Below, one piece after another: positions 32,101 through 36,864 of a stretch of 36,864 bases of DNA. The translations under genes and the position numbers were made by a program. Numbering within the stretch: position 1 is the first letter of the stretch; the number at the start of each line of letters is the position of its first letter. The stretch is from contig WQYM01000003.1 in the NCBI GenBank assembly GCA_009781235.1, positions 1-36,864 of the forward strand. The letters are read 5' to 3'. The notes beneath the pieces are model-generated. The model worked only from the letters and a program-made list of their open reading frames with translations, did no database searches and was not told the DNA's origin. Source of the DNA: Bacillota bacterium (lineage in GTDB: Bacteria > Bacillota > Clostridia > Christensenellales > Pumilibacteraceae).

Positions 32101-35100
32101 CGATTTCCGAAAAGTTCATCAACATTACCGGCATGACGGTTTACCCCGAACTGCCTATGTTAACCGAACTCCCGTTCGGCTACACCTTCCTCGGTTGGTC
32201 GACGACCGGCGATGCGACGGATGTGGTGGAAGCGGGCGGAACAATCGGATTAGTCCGTACCTTAATCGGCGTCTGGAAGTTTAACGACAACGGCCCCGAC
32301 GGAGACCCGCCCGGCATTGGCGAATACCCGACCGGCTCCGGCGAGTACCCGGGCCTTGGCATCGCGCAGATCGATTCTTCGGGCATCCGCACCTTAGACC
32401 GCGATTACAGCTTCGGCGTAACCAACGTGTTAAGGTTTGACCGGAACCCGATGTTTAGCTCGGCCTCGGCGGAGTTTAGCTACGAGTTCACCAAGGGTGG
32501 AGCGACCGTCGGAACTTCGAATACGCTTTCGGTTACGAACGTCAAGGATTCCGGCACGTATGTGCTTACGGTGACGGTAACGGACGGCGATATGGAGCCT
32601 TTCGTGGTGACCTATGAGTTTGAAATTTCCATCCTCCCGCAGGAATTGACGGCGGCGCAAAACATTTCGGTGCCGGGGCAGACCACCGGATACCCCGACC
32701 CGAACTACCCGGTCGTTACGGTTGCCGATAACGGCGGGCGCGAACTTTCGCAGGGAACCGAATATACGTTTGTCTCATACGGCGGCAGCGTTATCCCGGG
32801 CGCAGGCGATTATCCCGTGGTAATAACGCTTGATTCCGACGGCAACTATATCGTAATCGGGCCCGGCACGGTTTCTCAATACGAAATTGCCGTTACCTTT
32901 ACGGTAAGCAGCGAGGCGTTTTTAAGCTTTACAGGCTACAAGACGGCAATCCTAATGATCGCGGCTCCGATCGAAATAACCGGGTTTACGCAATACCCCG
33001 AGCTTCCCACGCCGGATAACAACGGCTTGGTCAACATTCCGTTCGGCTACGTGTTCCTCGGCTGGTCGACAGACGGCACGAAAGCCGGCATTGTGATCGG
33101 CGGCACGGCGATTGCCGACCCGGCCGTCAGCCATACGCTTACGGCGGTTTGGGAGTTTAAAAATGAAGAGGGCGACGAAGAAGGCCTTGGCGAATACCCG
33201 GCCGGTTCCGGCGAATACCCGGGTCTCGGTGTCGCGCTTATCGCGGGCGCAAAGAGCGACGACGGGATGTTGTCCCGCGCGGCCGTTCCTGCTCTGACGA
33301 TTAACCGTACTTATCGGTTCGGCATGTCTAACCAACTCATGTTTGTGCGCAGCCCCTCGTTCAACTCGGTCACGGCAGAGTTTACGTTTGCTTGGGAATG
33401 GGACAACTACGACGGCGGCGGCTATAGGCCCCAAGGCACGTCCGATACGCTTTCGGTCACCAACACATGGGATTCCGGTTCATATATGCTTTACGTAACG
33501 GTTTCCGACGGAAGCATGGAACCCTATACGGTAATCTACTATTTTGACGTAACCATCAACGCGCAAATCTTGACGGCGGACAATGTTTACGTTCCCGCAA
33601 GCTTCAGCCTTGACGAGCCTATCACCCCCGAACGTATTTGGGTAACCGATCATGACGGGCGTCTGTTGACGGCGGGCAACGAGTTTGAGGTGGTTCTAAA
33701 CGGAGGAACTCCCATTCCCGGAGCCGGAACTTATCTCGTTGAGATTACGTTCACGTCGGGTGGAAATTACTTCGCGACAAGCGTCGGCAACTATGTTCTC
33801 ACCGTTGACTTCACGGTAACCGACGGCCCGCCTCCGATTACGCATATACTTACTTTTGCGGGTTACAGGGGCGCTGCGCTCGGCTTTGGCGGCACGGAAC
33901 TTACAAATTATTGGATTGACATAACGGGAACAGCCGCATACCCGGCGCTGCCCGTTGTGGTGGCCGACAAGCCGTTCGGTTTAAAGCTAGTCGGCTGGTC
34001 TACTACGGCGGACGGGAAGAATGTTGTGCAAGCGGGCGACCCGATCGATCCCAAGGCAAGCCGCACGTTATACGCGGTATGGGAGCTTGACCCGGACGAC
34101 ATCGGCGACCCGTCGGGACTTGCCGGCTTTACGCTGGAAAAGAGCGCCGACGTAAGCAGGGAATATGCGTTGGGCGTAAGCGATGCGCTGAGCCTCAACT
34201 TTACGTACATTCTACCCGAGGTCAACATCACCTACACGTACGATTGGTTCAAAAACGGAGTGTCGATACCGCGCCCGCCTCTATCTAACGGCGTCAACTC
34301 GATAACGGTAACCGACGTCACCCACTCCGGCTTCTATACCGTATACGTAACGGCGACCGATCCCGAGGGCGCGACGGCTGTCTTCGATATCTTTTCTTTC
34401 ACGGTTAACATTTGGCGGCAGGATATTTTGGAAGAAAACATTACGATAACCCCGGGGAATTGGAACTTTGGCAACGCCGTACCCATGACGATTCAGGTTA
34501 CGGGCAAGGGCGATGAAATCCTGGTTCTCAACGCCGATTACACGGTGGAACGTCAGGGCTCCCCGAACAACGGCTATATGGGCGAGCAGACGGTAACGAT
34601 TATCGGAATCAACAACTACGTCGGCATACTTGCCGTGGCGGTCGAAGTCCCGAGGATTCAGATTACGCTCAACAACATGGGACGCGGAGACTTAACGACG
34701 AACCCCGTATTTGCGACCGACAACGGCGAATACCCGACATTGCCGACGGCTCCCGGGTTCAATGAACCCGGCTATGAATTCGGCGGCTGGTGGTACGGAA
34801 ATGAACAAGTTTTTGCCGCCAACAGCTTAAAGAGCGCCGACCTGAATCAGTCTCTAACCGCGAAATGGACGCTTTTAAAGCCCGGCATAGATCAAACGAT
34901 CAACGGCGCGGCTAAGAGCGCGGGCAGCGGCGTGTACGACAGAAGCAAGACGTACGATCTGAAGGGCGAAGCCAGCCACTTGGCAGACGTTTCCTATTCC
35001 TACGCTTGGACCTATTCTAAGACGGGTACGGCCGGATCATATAACACGCCGCTCGCAAGTTCGGCGGATACGTATTCCGGGATACAGAACGTTTCGGAGA

Positions 35101-36864
35101 GCGGCTACTACAAGCTGACGGTTACGATTCGGCATACTTTGGGCGGGATTGAGATGACGCAGTCCGAAGAGGCCGTCTTCTACATTGCCATCACGCCGAA
35201 GCCGATTGCTAAGAACCAAATCAGCGTCAATCAGGCCGCGTGGACCGGCGACTTACAGGGCCCGACGTTCACCATCATGGACGGCGCGTACCGCTTGAAT
35301 TCCGACCGCTTGGATTACGCGGCGATTCCCTCCAAGAATTATACCGACATGGGCATCTACATGGTGTTGATTACGTTCCCCGAGGGCGGCAACTACATGG
35401 CGGGCACGGGATCGGGCTGGTACACGGACACAATCGTTGAGGGCGAATACGAGTTTACCCCGGCAGAGGCCGGCACAGGCACGTTCGGCATCCTGATGGA
35501 ATACGAGATCCCGCTCATCAAGATTACGTTCAATCTTAACGGCAGGGGCGTCGACACCATTGGGGAATTCATGTACTCGACCAAGGACGGCAGGTACCAA
35601 GATTTCTTCGAAGCCGGTTTCGTCCCTTGGCAAGACGGTTACGTCTTTATGGGCTGGCGGTTTGGAGGGCTAGACGGGACGAATGTTTACGTTTGGGACT
35701 TCGGCTCCGGTGTTTACAAGTTTGTCGGTGACGATCAGGCTGACCTACGCCTCGGCCGCGATCATGTATTGTATGCATGGTGGGAATTGAGTACTTTGGA
35801 TATACGGCAGTCGGTAACAACACGCGACGGAAGCAACATAGCGCCCGCGTTTATTCCGATACTCCCGGCTGAGGATGTACTCCCGGTTGCGGATACGATA
35901 GTCGACACATTCAGCAAAGATAAGGTTCATCTTTTGGAGGTGTTTCCGCCTAATTCTCAAGCGCTCACCTTTACCTACAGCTATACGTGGCAGAAATTGG
36001 AGCCTGGTTCGGGACTTTGGGTCGCGGTGGATGGAGCACGCATATTTACTTCTACTGCTGCGGGCGAAGAAACTACAGACGCAGGTTATAGCAGTTATTG
36101 GGTGAAGGACGTTGCGGACAGCGGCACTTACAGGGTAGTTATATACGTTACCGACAAGGTGTCCGGTAGCGGAGACATACACCATCCTCCCGTCACATTA
36201 ACCTTCACGGTTTCGATTACCCCGATCTTAGCGGACGATTTAACGATTTGGCGGGATACGCCTTTAAGCTTCACGGGCAACCCGCATGTGTTGGATACGA
36301 CGGTGACGGTTAAGGCCACGGGCGTGGTCTTAGAGCGCGGCGTCGACTACGACGTGACGGTAAATCCGGGCACACTGCGCAACATGGGCACGTACACGGT
36401 AACGTACATCTTTAATGACAACTACTATAGTGCAACTCCGGTGACGAGAGAGCTTGTGATTACTCCTATTATGGTAACGCTCGCCAATCACAAGGGTGCG
36501 GCGCTCGGAACGTACGGCGTGTCGAGTACTTCGTATCTGACGGCGGCGGGCGTGTTCCAAAACCTTCCTACGCTTACGGGCGTCTCCGGCTACACGTTTG
36601 TCGGCTGGGAATATGCCGACAAGGTAGCGGTAGCCAACACGAATCCTATCGTCGTTGCTTTTGCCCCGGACGATGCCGTGACTTTGTATGCGGTATGGAC
36701 GCTGAACGCTCCTACCGTTACGGTATCCGAGGTTGTGGCCGGCGCGTTGACGCCGTCCGGCGACACGTTCACGTTTAGCGGCGGCTACAAGGGCAGCGCC
36801 TACGTGTTTACGGCGGCCGGCTCGGTCGGCGGATTGTCGGCGGACAAATTCACTTATACCTGGA
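17178..36864 (+). CDS. Giant secreted surface protein (partial, 3' end beyond window): signal peptide, Ig-like region, InlB/Flg_new-like + Ig-like + MBG-like array
   Basis: ATG at 17178 with SD (ttggag); signal peptide MKRMIKSKTAMALLLTAALVMLTLTALFLPFQANTARA. The frame is still open at 36864 (...ADKFTYTW). No + strand ORF in this frame appears in the track, consistent with no stop. All 16 array anchors are in this frame. Confidence 0.93.
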   Translation, partial: MKRMIKSKTAMALLLTAALVMLTLTALFLPFQANTARAVNRSLESAPTEKDIVLSSTPDMLSELDLAPGEWATGTVYMMPVPNSGEDPGIGLQYFVGGENIPAAAISTGAYRQWKTFDEGPGAEPVELTYSGTLFISLRYFKAGGSDFLPYEFSEWSAPISLNIDAENLYVDWELAGSTIVFSPTESDSFPVAYSYSVDGGEFKPAPAPSTTGTHAGKIVINAGFAVYPTFRTVNIRALNTVTGRFEDTDDYDPITYQDADTSATFTVLRSEVWNEATTWPDGKPHKPSLVGNLPVNGIPNNNNAANSGTPTIFTHNGWVNGDVRFTLTPSGSGTGTFWYRIGTSGAWREINEYDGPFTHVVDDTTVLGTGLGDNYYFQYVEDGLNPRQMGSYNVKICKDPAPTFTMNNNNGVTLPNIVSGGTTYSLAGYIFLFNITSIPRSGIKGIAFATNGSQQFGQITNGNALKAALPTAANFTVLVGNFRGQGSTPLQMRFCVLDNRDTRTMATPGASGTITATPNVAGFTNASTRAAFESLPQQAGFGIVGSNNAGGAVITPTVAGVTTPFLASGWPGSYISNSNATTGLGFRSGSYDITLTSTIGTMNNATLQYSTDGANWVTRNTTDWPTNANVFRPPGNGVYYFRAGISQGGDVSVYGGPIIINNIDTQEPRVTGLRIQNAAGAWNAYDDEWVMPGTELTLVRSAGPSGVGETRVKGPDGSELSIYNQYFEATQNGPHTFTARSGAGVWATGGNIYTRTINVDDAKFISKPSVTDVGGDFKILAQAYSDSAGSKATAVPLNYYYSVDDGANWTLIEQAVLPGTDCVFNVNRSFSADYVFKAESVLGLASSAQSDTYPYAKPNENGDMSVAQIMGSFADFSFTASGFGDLADDTSKTWIVSPDPPVTPQNMVAQFVVSSDYYYDLGGNAPGAYKVYYQVKTGSGSWSAEYPMLPDADEMSWYCWIQATNVIVEVCFILVYDETDYINGGKTDGIGCVMGYDTVEQDQTVATIEGRFFGSGTGSLGMNDQTWYSAGSIELTRTNEDGGSGTAYQYRLPGGAWQNVTGGLERNILYIGGESGAISSYGGDIEFRATRALGWDVGATGNTYPNAIWSDIIRVLCRVDDTATAWYNQTQLSPHYENWAGGDLTVTHWIEGPKQLTLQFTHGGSGFEEIYYLVEGNPNPQYIVSGGNVVAAPSLFTPTDTSGLSPTAQNNNLFGTFYVPQNGKYTFYVGNRVGKLFVTETPADIRFIDKTVPSFILSSNWMLQPNSPQGYQNTDVFFTLIPNAMGTSNGFPPAGANYQYRITNSSDGTTSGIYDTGGWVTLTSAEWINDSSYQIRILEDIANNAKYFEGTLEFRAVSLTDVVAPNGGGTLIQFVNDNNGFKYPVFIKIDDAAISFTAEATVMVPTPDPVPIKLSSDAAMPVYYFGGHHGFADAASGFLWMNETEIPEEYYEPGSAKEFATEWGTFWFVPLAYFLTENPEFVDSSTGYFAAGVNNSYYYFVVAEKDDPGLFAARRVSINNYQPAEPELTVTSDYITNIVKLPGDKTYPTGWNSGDVKFTLVANNDSWYYYTTDPEMALLSGTSGWTKWAEAGGEFTAPMTGDTDNTYPYYTYYFKAVSLKGDGVDSLVTMVTFKIDSTPPTLTVECDIKGAPGYYQSGSLAINAAVGVSGGTLEFDNDGTWEWVADLDEGGDTFADVLPITANGTYRYRLTNGAGVVTNATVTITNIDRLPVGFTLDRSLDGEQYDGSLAGWLSGDFSFTIVPNDAPGSANYPKSGITYYYAYDDAVGSETWIPIYFVDFSGKVYYISKAVLNSNQADDMTWYNVYYVDGGKVYWLPENGPAEEVADPAADTEWQAFLDAFLGEIDKDTGLPVPLTLKAKDDDHPYRFRAESGSQGVTPIAATGARVRVRIDNTAPTFTVDFVTGTASMTGYDTWASDDVKFTFDNTNSDLINATNLVRYEWKNGASGAWSSGNVDGDVFTAQANGVYYFRAVTAAGVYSEEPDLGPYYVRIDRSTPYISVVQSPTAWTNGDVTFTLTGGATSGVKEFQVRKWNGTAWGDWTEITDADFGVGAFNSTAGTGSFTVEASGVAEGDFEISHYQFRVYSNAKSYSVWDDEAEPDPETPKGDFYTAKIDKVKLVIAVTSVPEAHDYTGGEYYVSDTDYVEFTLGLKAGESVPPSGVYGYQYVRDPVGSDSGKWNWINVGDASSAEILAGQSGKYYFRVMSNAGKPSDYQIWNVTINRDIVIFITAIGTAPASQPVGNVTYGSLPSNGSATATPGYTFMGWSYTNTSGIWTTADETLTESSPLATSGTHTLTALWRMNQVSVTADNETHTSVAENNVTHTYDRTAVPITATPSFVTSDPDSPNYVYQWEKGTVDSTPSAWAEATNRDRRFGENQSFTNVSDSGLWKLTLTVTGALGITSEAVTYVRVTIAPREMDLILDEEYDEDLTDAGKANFDLGTVAWDGTVKAPLIYIQCGGYTLVEDVDYKITKKPATDVRNAGKYGYEFTFRDNYDGFVVGVFTIEMRVQVSFANLKPSLSPVAADISTVIDVLTDDSGDVNRYYVMLRGDGTYQNLPGKTDMEAGVKGYTFKGWSFGGDTTNLITNGLDHKTPFSHTLYAVWELKAPAVTIAGDGYATGKLEFTYDRQAHIITASATLDGMSEGMYTYTWYKVGAPDTLLGFGAEQSFTNVSQNGAYYVIVTVADNVVAPASSEKINFTVNILQKSLGTPFGDGEDFENGEGITVEIAPGIYTGFAVEPTVIVRHNGVALLTTEYYFSPSNATTSEDHLIIIYPSSSNSNYTGNAYGTFTIVDNSSIILYTPISTVFKGSVQAVAGMYPELPDPEPYPGYQFLRWEYNGKTAKEGEDLLAPGSHMLTAIWEINQIVVTNLAALEVDTVYTRAPHSRTVAYGFTPSAPAAGVAYTYDWVKGTDTGGSWIPDEDAMTKSGSFVSFTNVNESGVWKLTVTATGAGYSTMAVEYVSVSITEKSLATTDTASPGPVTIVIPARDIGPTYSLTDIKDSMTVSFNGAPLVEGTDYTLYEITGGLYNVARSYTFRFTAVAGSNYKDFRDVDFVISSNATVTFVTLVGTAPAPILLTGNGYYYASGVGTAPPAITATGYDFDCWEYNGTPIASDGELPKVSGAYVGSHVLTAKWKLKDPSVTVDGIDEAYNWSPHTTEAFANVDGMTENDNMIFTYEWSKGGDVRASKLLNVTNVSDSGDWTLTVTARDPFYGLESSKTFTDVVNVKITPVDLVDVTILLPSSPYNGTAVLAPSYWITYMGRPLTIGTDYSLDEVDRPGGGYLNTGSYDFVFSGIAGGNFVGEKTVVFEIFNNITIYYYSELPGLRNPGTSYGDDAEWFMPAAGDKYPVLPSKEFMEGLATDAGYNGGYEFVGWRTSLGASVAAGGAITSTAGISVALTAVWKLLAPTVDLNAGKNAAEDNRYEIGGEYEIGRWYDVTAEGAHPDAMSFTYVWAADGGQIGSNFESSGAYMRVSNIAGSGWYKVTVTAHGQLGLSASVTERVYVTITPRSASALTITVPSVYFDDTPKLPDIRIYDEAYRLVYGTDYTTDRGDTWRATNAGTYPIEITFINNYSNNGVVYKPDFVIVGATVTLVGLPQNSAYQFTTEFGVLTQTPDGKYQNLPDADTMNALEGAAGYTFVRWEYVGYEATVPVANTETLPYFGNHQVRAVWNLKTPYANAPIVNVVDRGYNHTQTTTLSVPYTHDAVGILYTYSWGYNAAEANNYVAIPGAVGATYGVKDVSQSGFYRLTVTAWDGGAVGLGRSASANFYIKVNIDAKQMTASNISVTHVNYNGNSQPPYFTVTDDVSGNIYTLTQSDFDITYIYPDYVTNGIFNYAGEYKLVFVFKNNYTQAGANVTVSYFIRPTVLTFVEASLKGVTNPGNYDATYDGKYPTLPNLGTKSGDDYYIAGYRFIGWSTTPDGKNIVEAGNGLSQVTTHGLYAVWELLPPTFAAVTAETQYIRTYDFTDETVLSVTTAHELTSGLTYYYKWERSAPDSGARSLLESTGNSHSVKDVKDSGWYYVTVYVRDAEGLISEELTHIFKVAISQKLMAAGNVTIGEPMFTGVEYSAATIGSFVTVTDRVNGEVYTLLLNTDYTIDHLENTYFAADEYTIRLNFTGNYSGSFVVSFNIKPIAITLYTDRGELLTGSVYSYDGLYPALPTIADIPGFRFIGWKYNNVPVAEGSGLSIYGVHQLVAVWQLTDPVVGGTAKVERGYNRLVSTTLTPTVTHAYVGVGTVTYSYAWYFSSTDADGYGLIIGESASFTGIVNVSQSGWYKVVVTAHMAGENSSNGVAYEFQVIIHPKEITEGDFDIQSKGYSGEGQQPNIQILDGTYTLSLGTDYLMSPPNVTEYTLMGDYPIEFTFINNYVGDVTKIFMIRTARVTFENVKGMLPDDYFVEVTEDGYYQNLPVLEGVTGYTFVGWQYQFPASDATAIVDNGERIRSFDHHVLTAVWKLGGEFGSGIGSAMISGVPEGLELERGYQYGIVNSLMFLKNPLLTDPSYTFTYQYARWNGSMWEDIEGAVTNGYSVTDVADSGLYRLSVTVDDGERVIELSYVFDVKITPQVLSIKNIEVMVGGDALQMTYVGSGHLYYPVIVVRDNFGRVLVKETEFTYEGVEADGMGTYPINVTILSDNYVADPKCPCYVDEKTIQAELLISDEVIIVFLGYKDAVLEKPYLSITMEDGKYYYPELPTPGNGMDMTLVPSSYEFQYWSTTPDGANRIDGGEEIVPPVSGVLYAIWVFNPGGLTDPDDGIGSVFITGVAEGFTLDRGYRLGVTNALTFERNPGFSITAQFSYAWAKWDDGEYKPIAGASSNTLSVTNARDSGLYRLYVTVSDDDMAPVVVEYDFTVTIIPQLLTADDIFVPMRNDIVLPPTVFVTDRYKVLLSEGADYTMVVNGGLEIKTSGTYPVEITFTDGGNYYVTTEGNYYVVVDYVINADIIYFVSYMTATISEKFINITGMTVYPELPMLTELPFGYTFLGWSTTGDATDVVEAGGTIGLVRTLIGVWKFNDNGPDGDPPGIGEYPTGSGEYPGLGIAQIDSSGIRTLDRDYSFGVTNVLRFDRNPMFSSASAEFSYEFTKGGATVGTSNTLSVTNVKDSGTYVLTVTVTDGDMEPFVVTYEFEISILPQELTAAQNISVPGQTTGYPDPNYPVVTVADNGGRELSQGTEYTFVSYGGSVIPGAGDYPVVITLDSDGNYIVIGPGTVSQYEIAVTFTVSSEAFLSFTGYKTAILMIAAPIEITGFTQYPELPTPDNNGLVNIPFGYVFLGWSTDGTKAGIVIGGTAIADPAVSHTLTAVWEFKNEEGDEEGLGEYPAGSGEYPGLGVALIAGAKSDDGMLSRAAVPALTINRTYRFGMSNQLMFVRSPSFNSVTAEFTFAWEWDNYDGGGYRPQGTSDTLSVTNTWDSGSYMLYVTVSDGSMEPYTVIYYFDVTINAQILTADNVYVPASFSLDEPITPERIWVTDHDGRLLTAGNEFEVVLNGGTPIPGAGTYLVEITFTSGGNYFATSVGNYVLTVDFTVTDGPPPITHILTFAGYRGAALGFGGTELTNYWIDITGTAAYPALPVVVADKPFGLKLVGWSTTADGKNVVQAGDPIDPKASRTLYAVWELDPDDIGDPSGLAGFTLEKSADVSREYALGVSDALSLNFTYILPEVNITYTYDWFKNGVSIPRPPLSNGVNSITVTDVTHSGFYTVYVTATDPEGATAVFDIFSFTVNIWRQDILEENITITPGNWNFGNAVPMTIQVTGKGDEILVLNADYTVERQGSPNNGYMGEQTVTIIGINNYVGILAVAVEVPRIQITLNNMGRGDLTTNPVFATDNGEYPTLPTAPGFNEPGYEFGGWWYGNEQVFAANSLKSADLNQSLTAKWTLLKPGIDQTINGAAKSAGSGVYDRSKTYDLKGEASHLADVSYSYAWTYSKTGTAGSYNTPLASSADTYSGIQNVSESGYYKLTVTIRHTLGGIEMTQSEEAVFYIAITPKPIAKNQISVNQAAWTGDLQGPTFTIMDGAYRLNSDRLDYAAIPSKNYTDMGIYMVLITFPEGGNYMAGTGSGWYTDTIVEGEYEFTPAEAGTGTFGILMEYEIPLIKITFNLNGRGVDTIGEFMYSTKDGRYQDFFEAGFVPWQDGYVFMGWRFGGLDGTNVYVWDFGSGVYKFVGDDQADLRLGRDHVLYAWWELSTLDIRQSVTTRDGSNIAPAFIPILPAEDVLPVADTIVDTFSKDKVHLLEVFPPNSQALTFTYSYTWQKLEPGSGLWVAVDGARIFTSTAAGEETTDAGYSSYWVKDVADSGTYRVVIYVTDKVSGSGDIHHPPVTLTFTVSITPILADDLTIWRDTPLSFTGNPHVLDTTVTVKATGVVLERGVDYDVTVNPGTLRNMGTYTVTYIFNDNYYSATPVTRELVITPIMVTLANHKGAALGTYGVSSTSYLTAAGVFQNLPTLTGVSGYTFVGWEYADKVAVANTNPIVVAFAPDDAVTLYAVWTLNAPTVTVSEVVAGALTPSGDTFTFSGGYKGSAYVFTAAGSVGGLSADKFTYTW
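23905..36864 (+). repeat. Protein-level tandem array of ~279-aa composite modules (16 copies seen, last one truncated)
   Basis: L-x-A-x-W anchors with the Trp codon at 24138, 25050, 25824, 26649, 27453, 28260, 29079, 29844, 30609, 31470, 32274, 33150, 34080, 34866, 35781 and 36696; intervals 765-930 nt, mean ~837 nt. Confidence 0.85.

Noticed and set aside
17461-35440. Numerous + strand 60-165 aa ORFs in other frames across 17-36 kb
   Set aside because: Out-of-frame shadows of the giant CDS; Arg/Pro-rich composition typical of alternate frames in GC-rich coding DNA.

Overview
The window looks like a Clostridia-type Firmicutes chromosome segment, judged from gene content (CotF-like spore-coat proteins, recX, ruvAB-queA-tgt order, fhs, a TIGR04086-like protein). 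The left ~16.5 kb holds: an ECF sigma factor with a putative membrane anti-sigma partner, a lipoprotein, two CotF-like proteins, recX, ruvA, ruvB, queA, tgt, a polytopic membrane protein, fhs, a minus-strand tRNA-Leu(UAG), rdgB and a TIGR04086-like membrane protein. The right ~19.7 kb (17178 to window end) is one uninterrupted + strand reading frame of at least 6562 codons. It is absent from the supplied ORF track because it has no stop inside the window. It encodes a secreted giant surface protein: signal peptide, Ig-like region, then an array of 16 composite InlB/Flg_new-like + Ig-like + MBG-like units averaging ~279 aa. A long leader with a promoter, hairpins, phased GGATAAG repeats, two small ORFs and a terminator-like hairpin precedes it. 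The most unusual signal is a family of intergenic inverted-repeat elements. Their arms are tandem 7- (once 8-) nt repeats whose sequence differs from element to element, around a conserved core (CGGAT ... GGAACAAAAGAA ... CACTTATCC). Related repeats also lie in frame inside ruvA, queA and fhs, and form the C-terminal codons of rdgB and a 71-aa ORF. No similarity searches were run; family names come from reading the translations.
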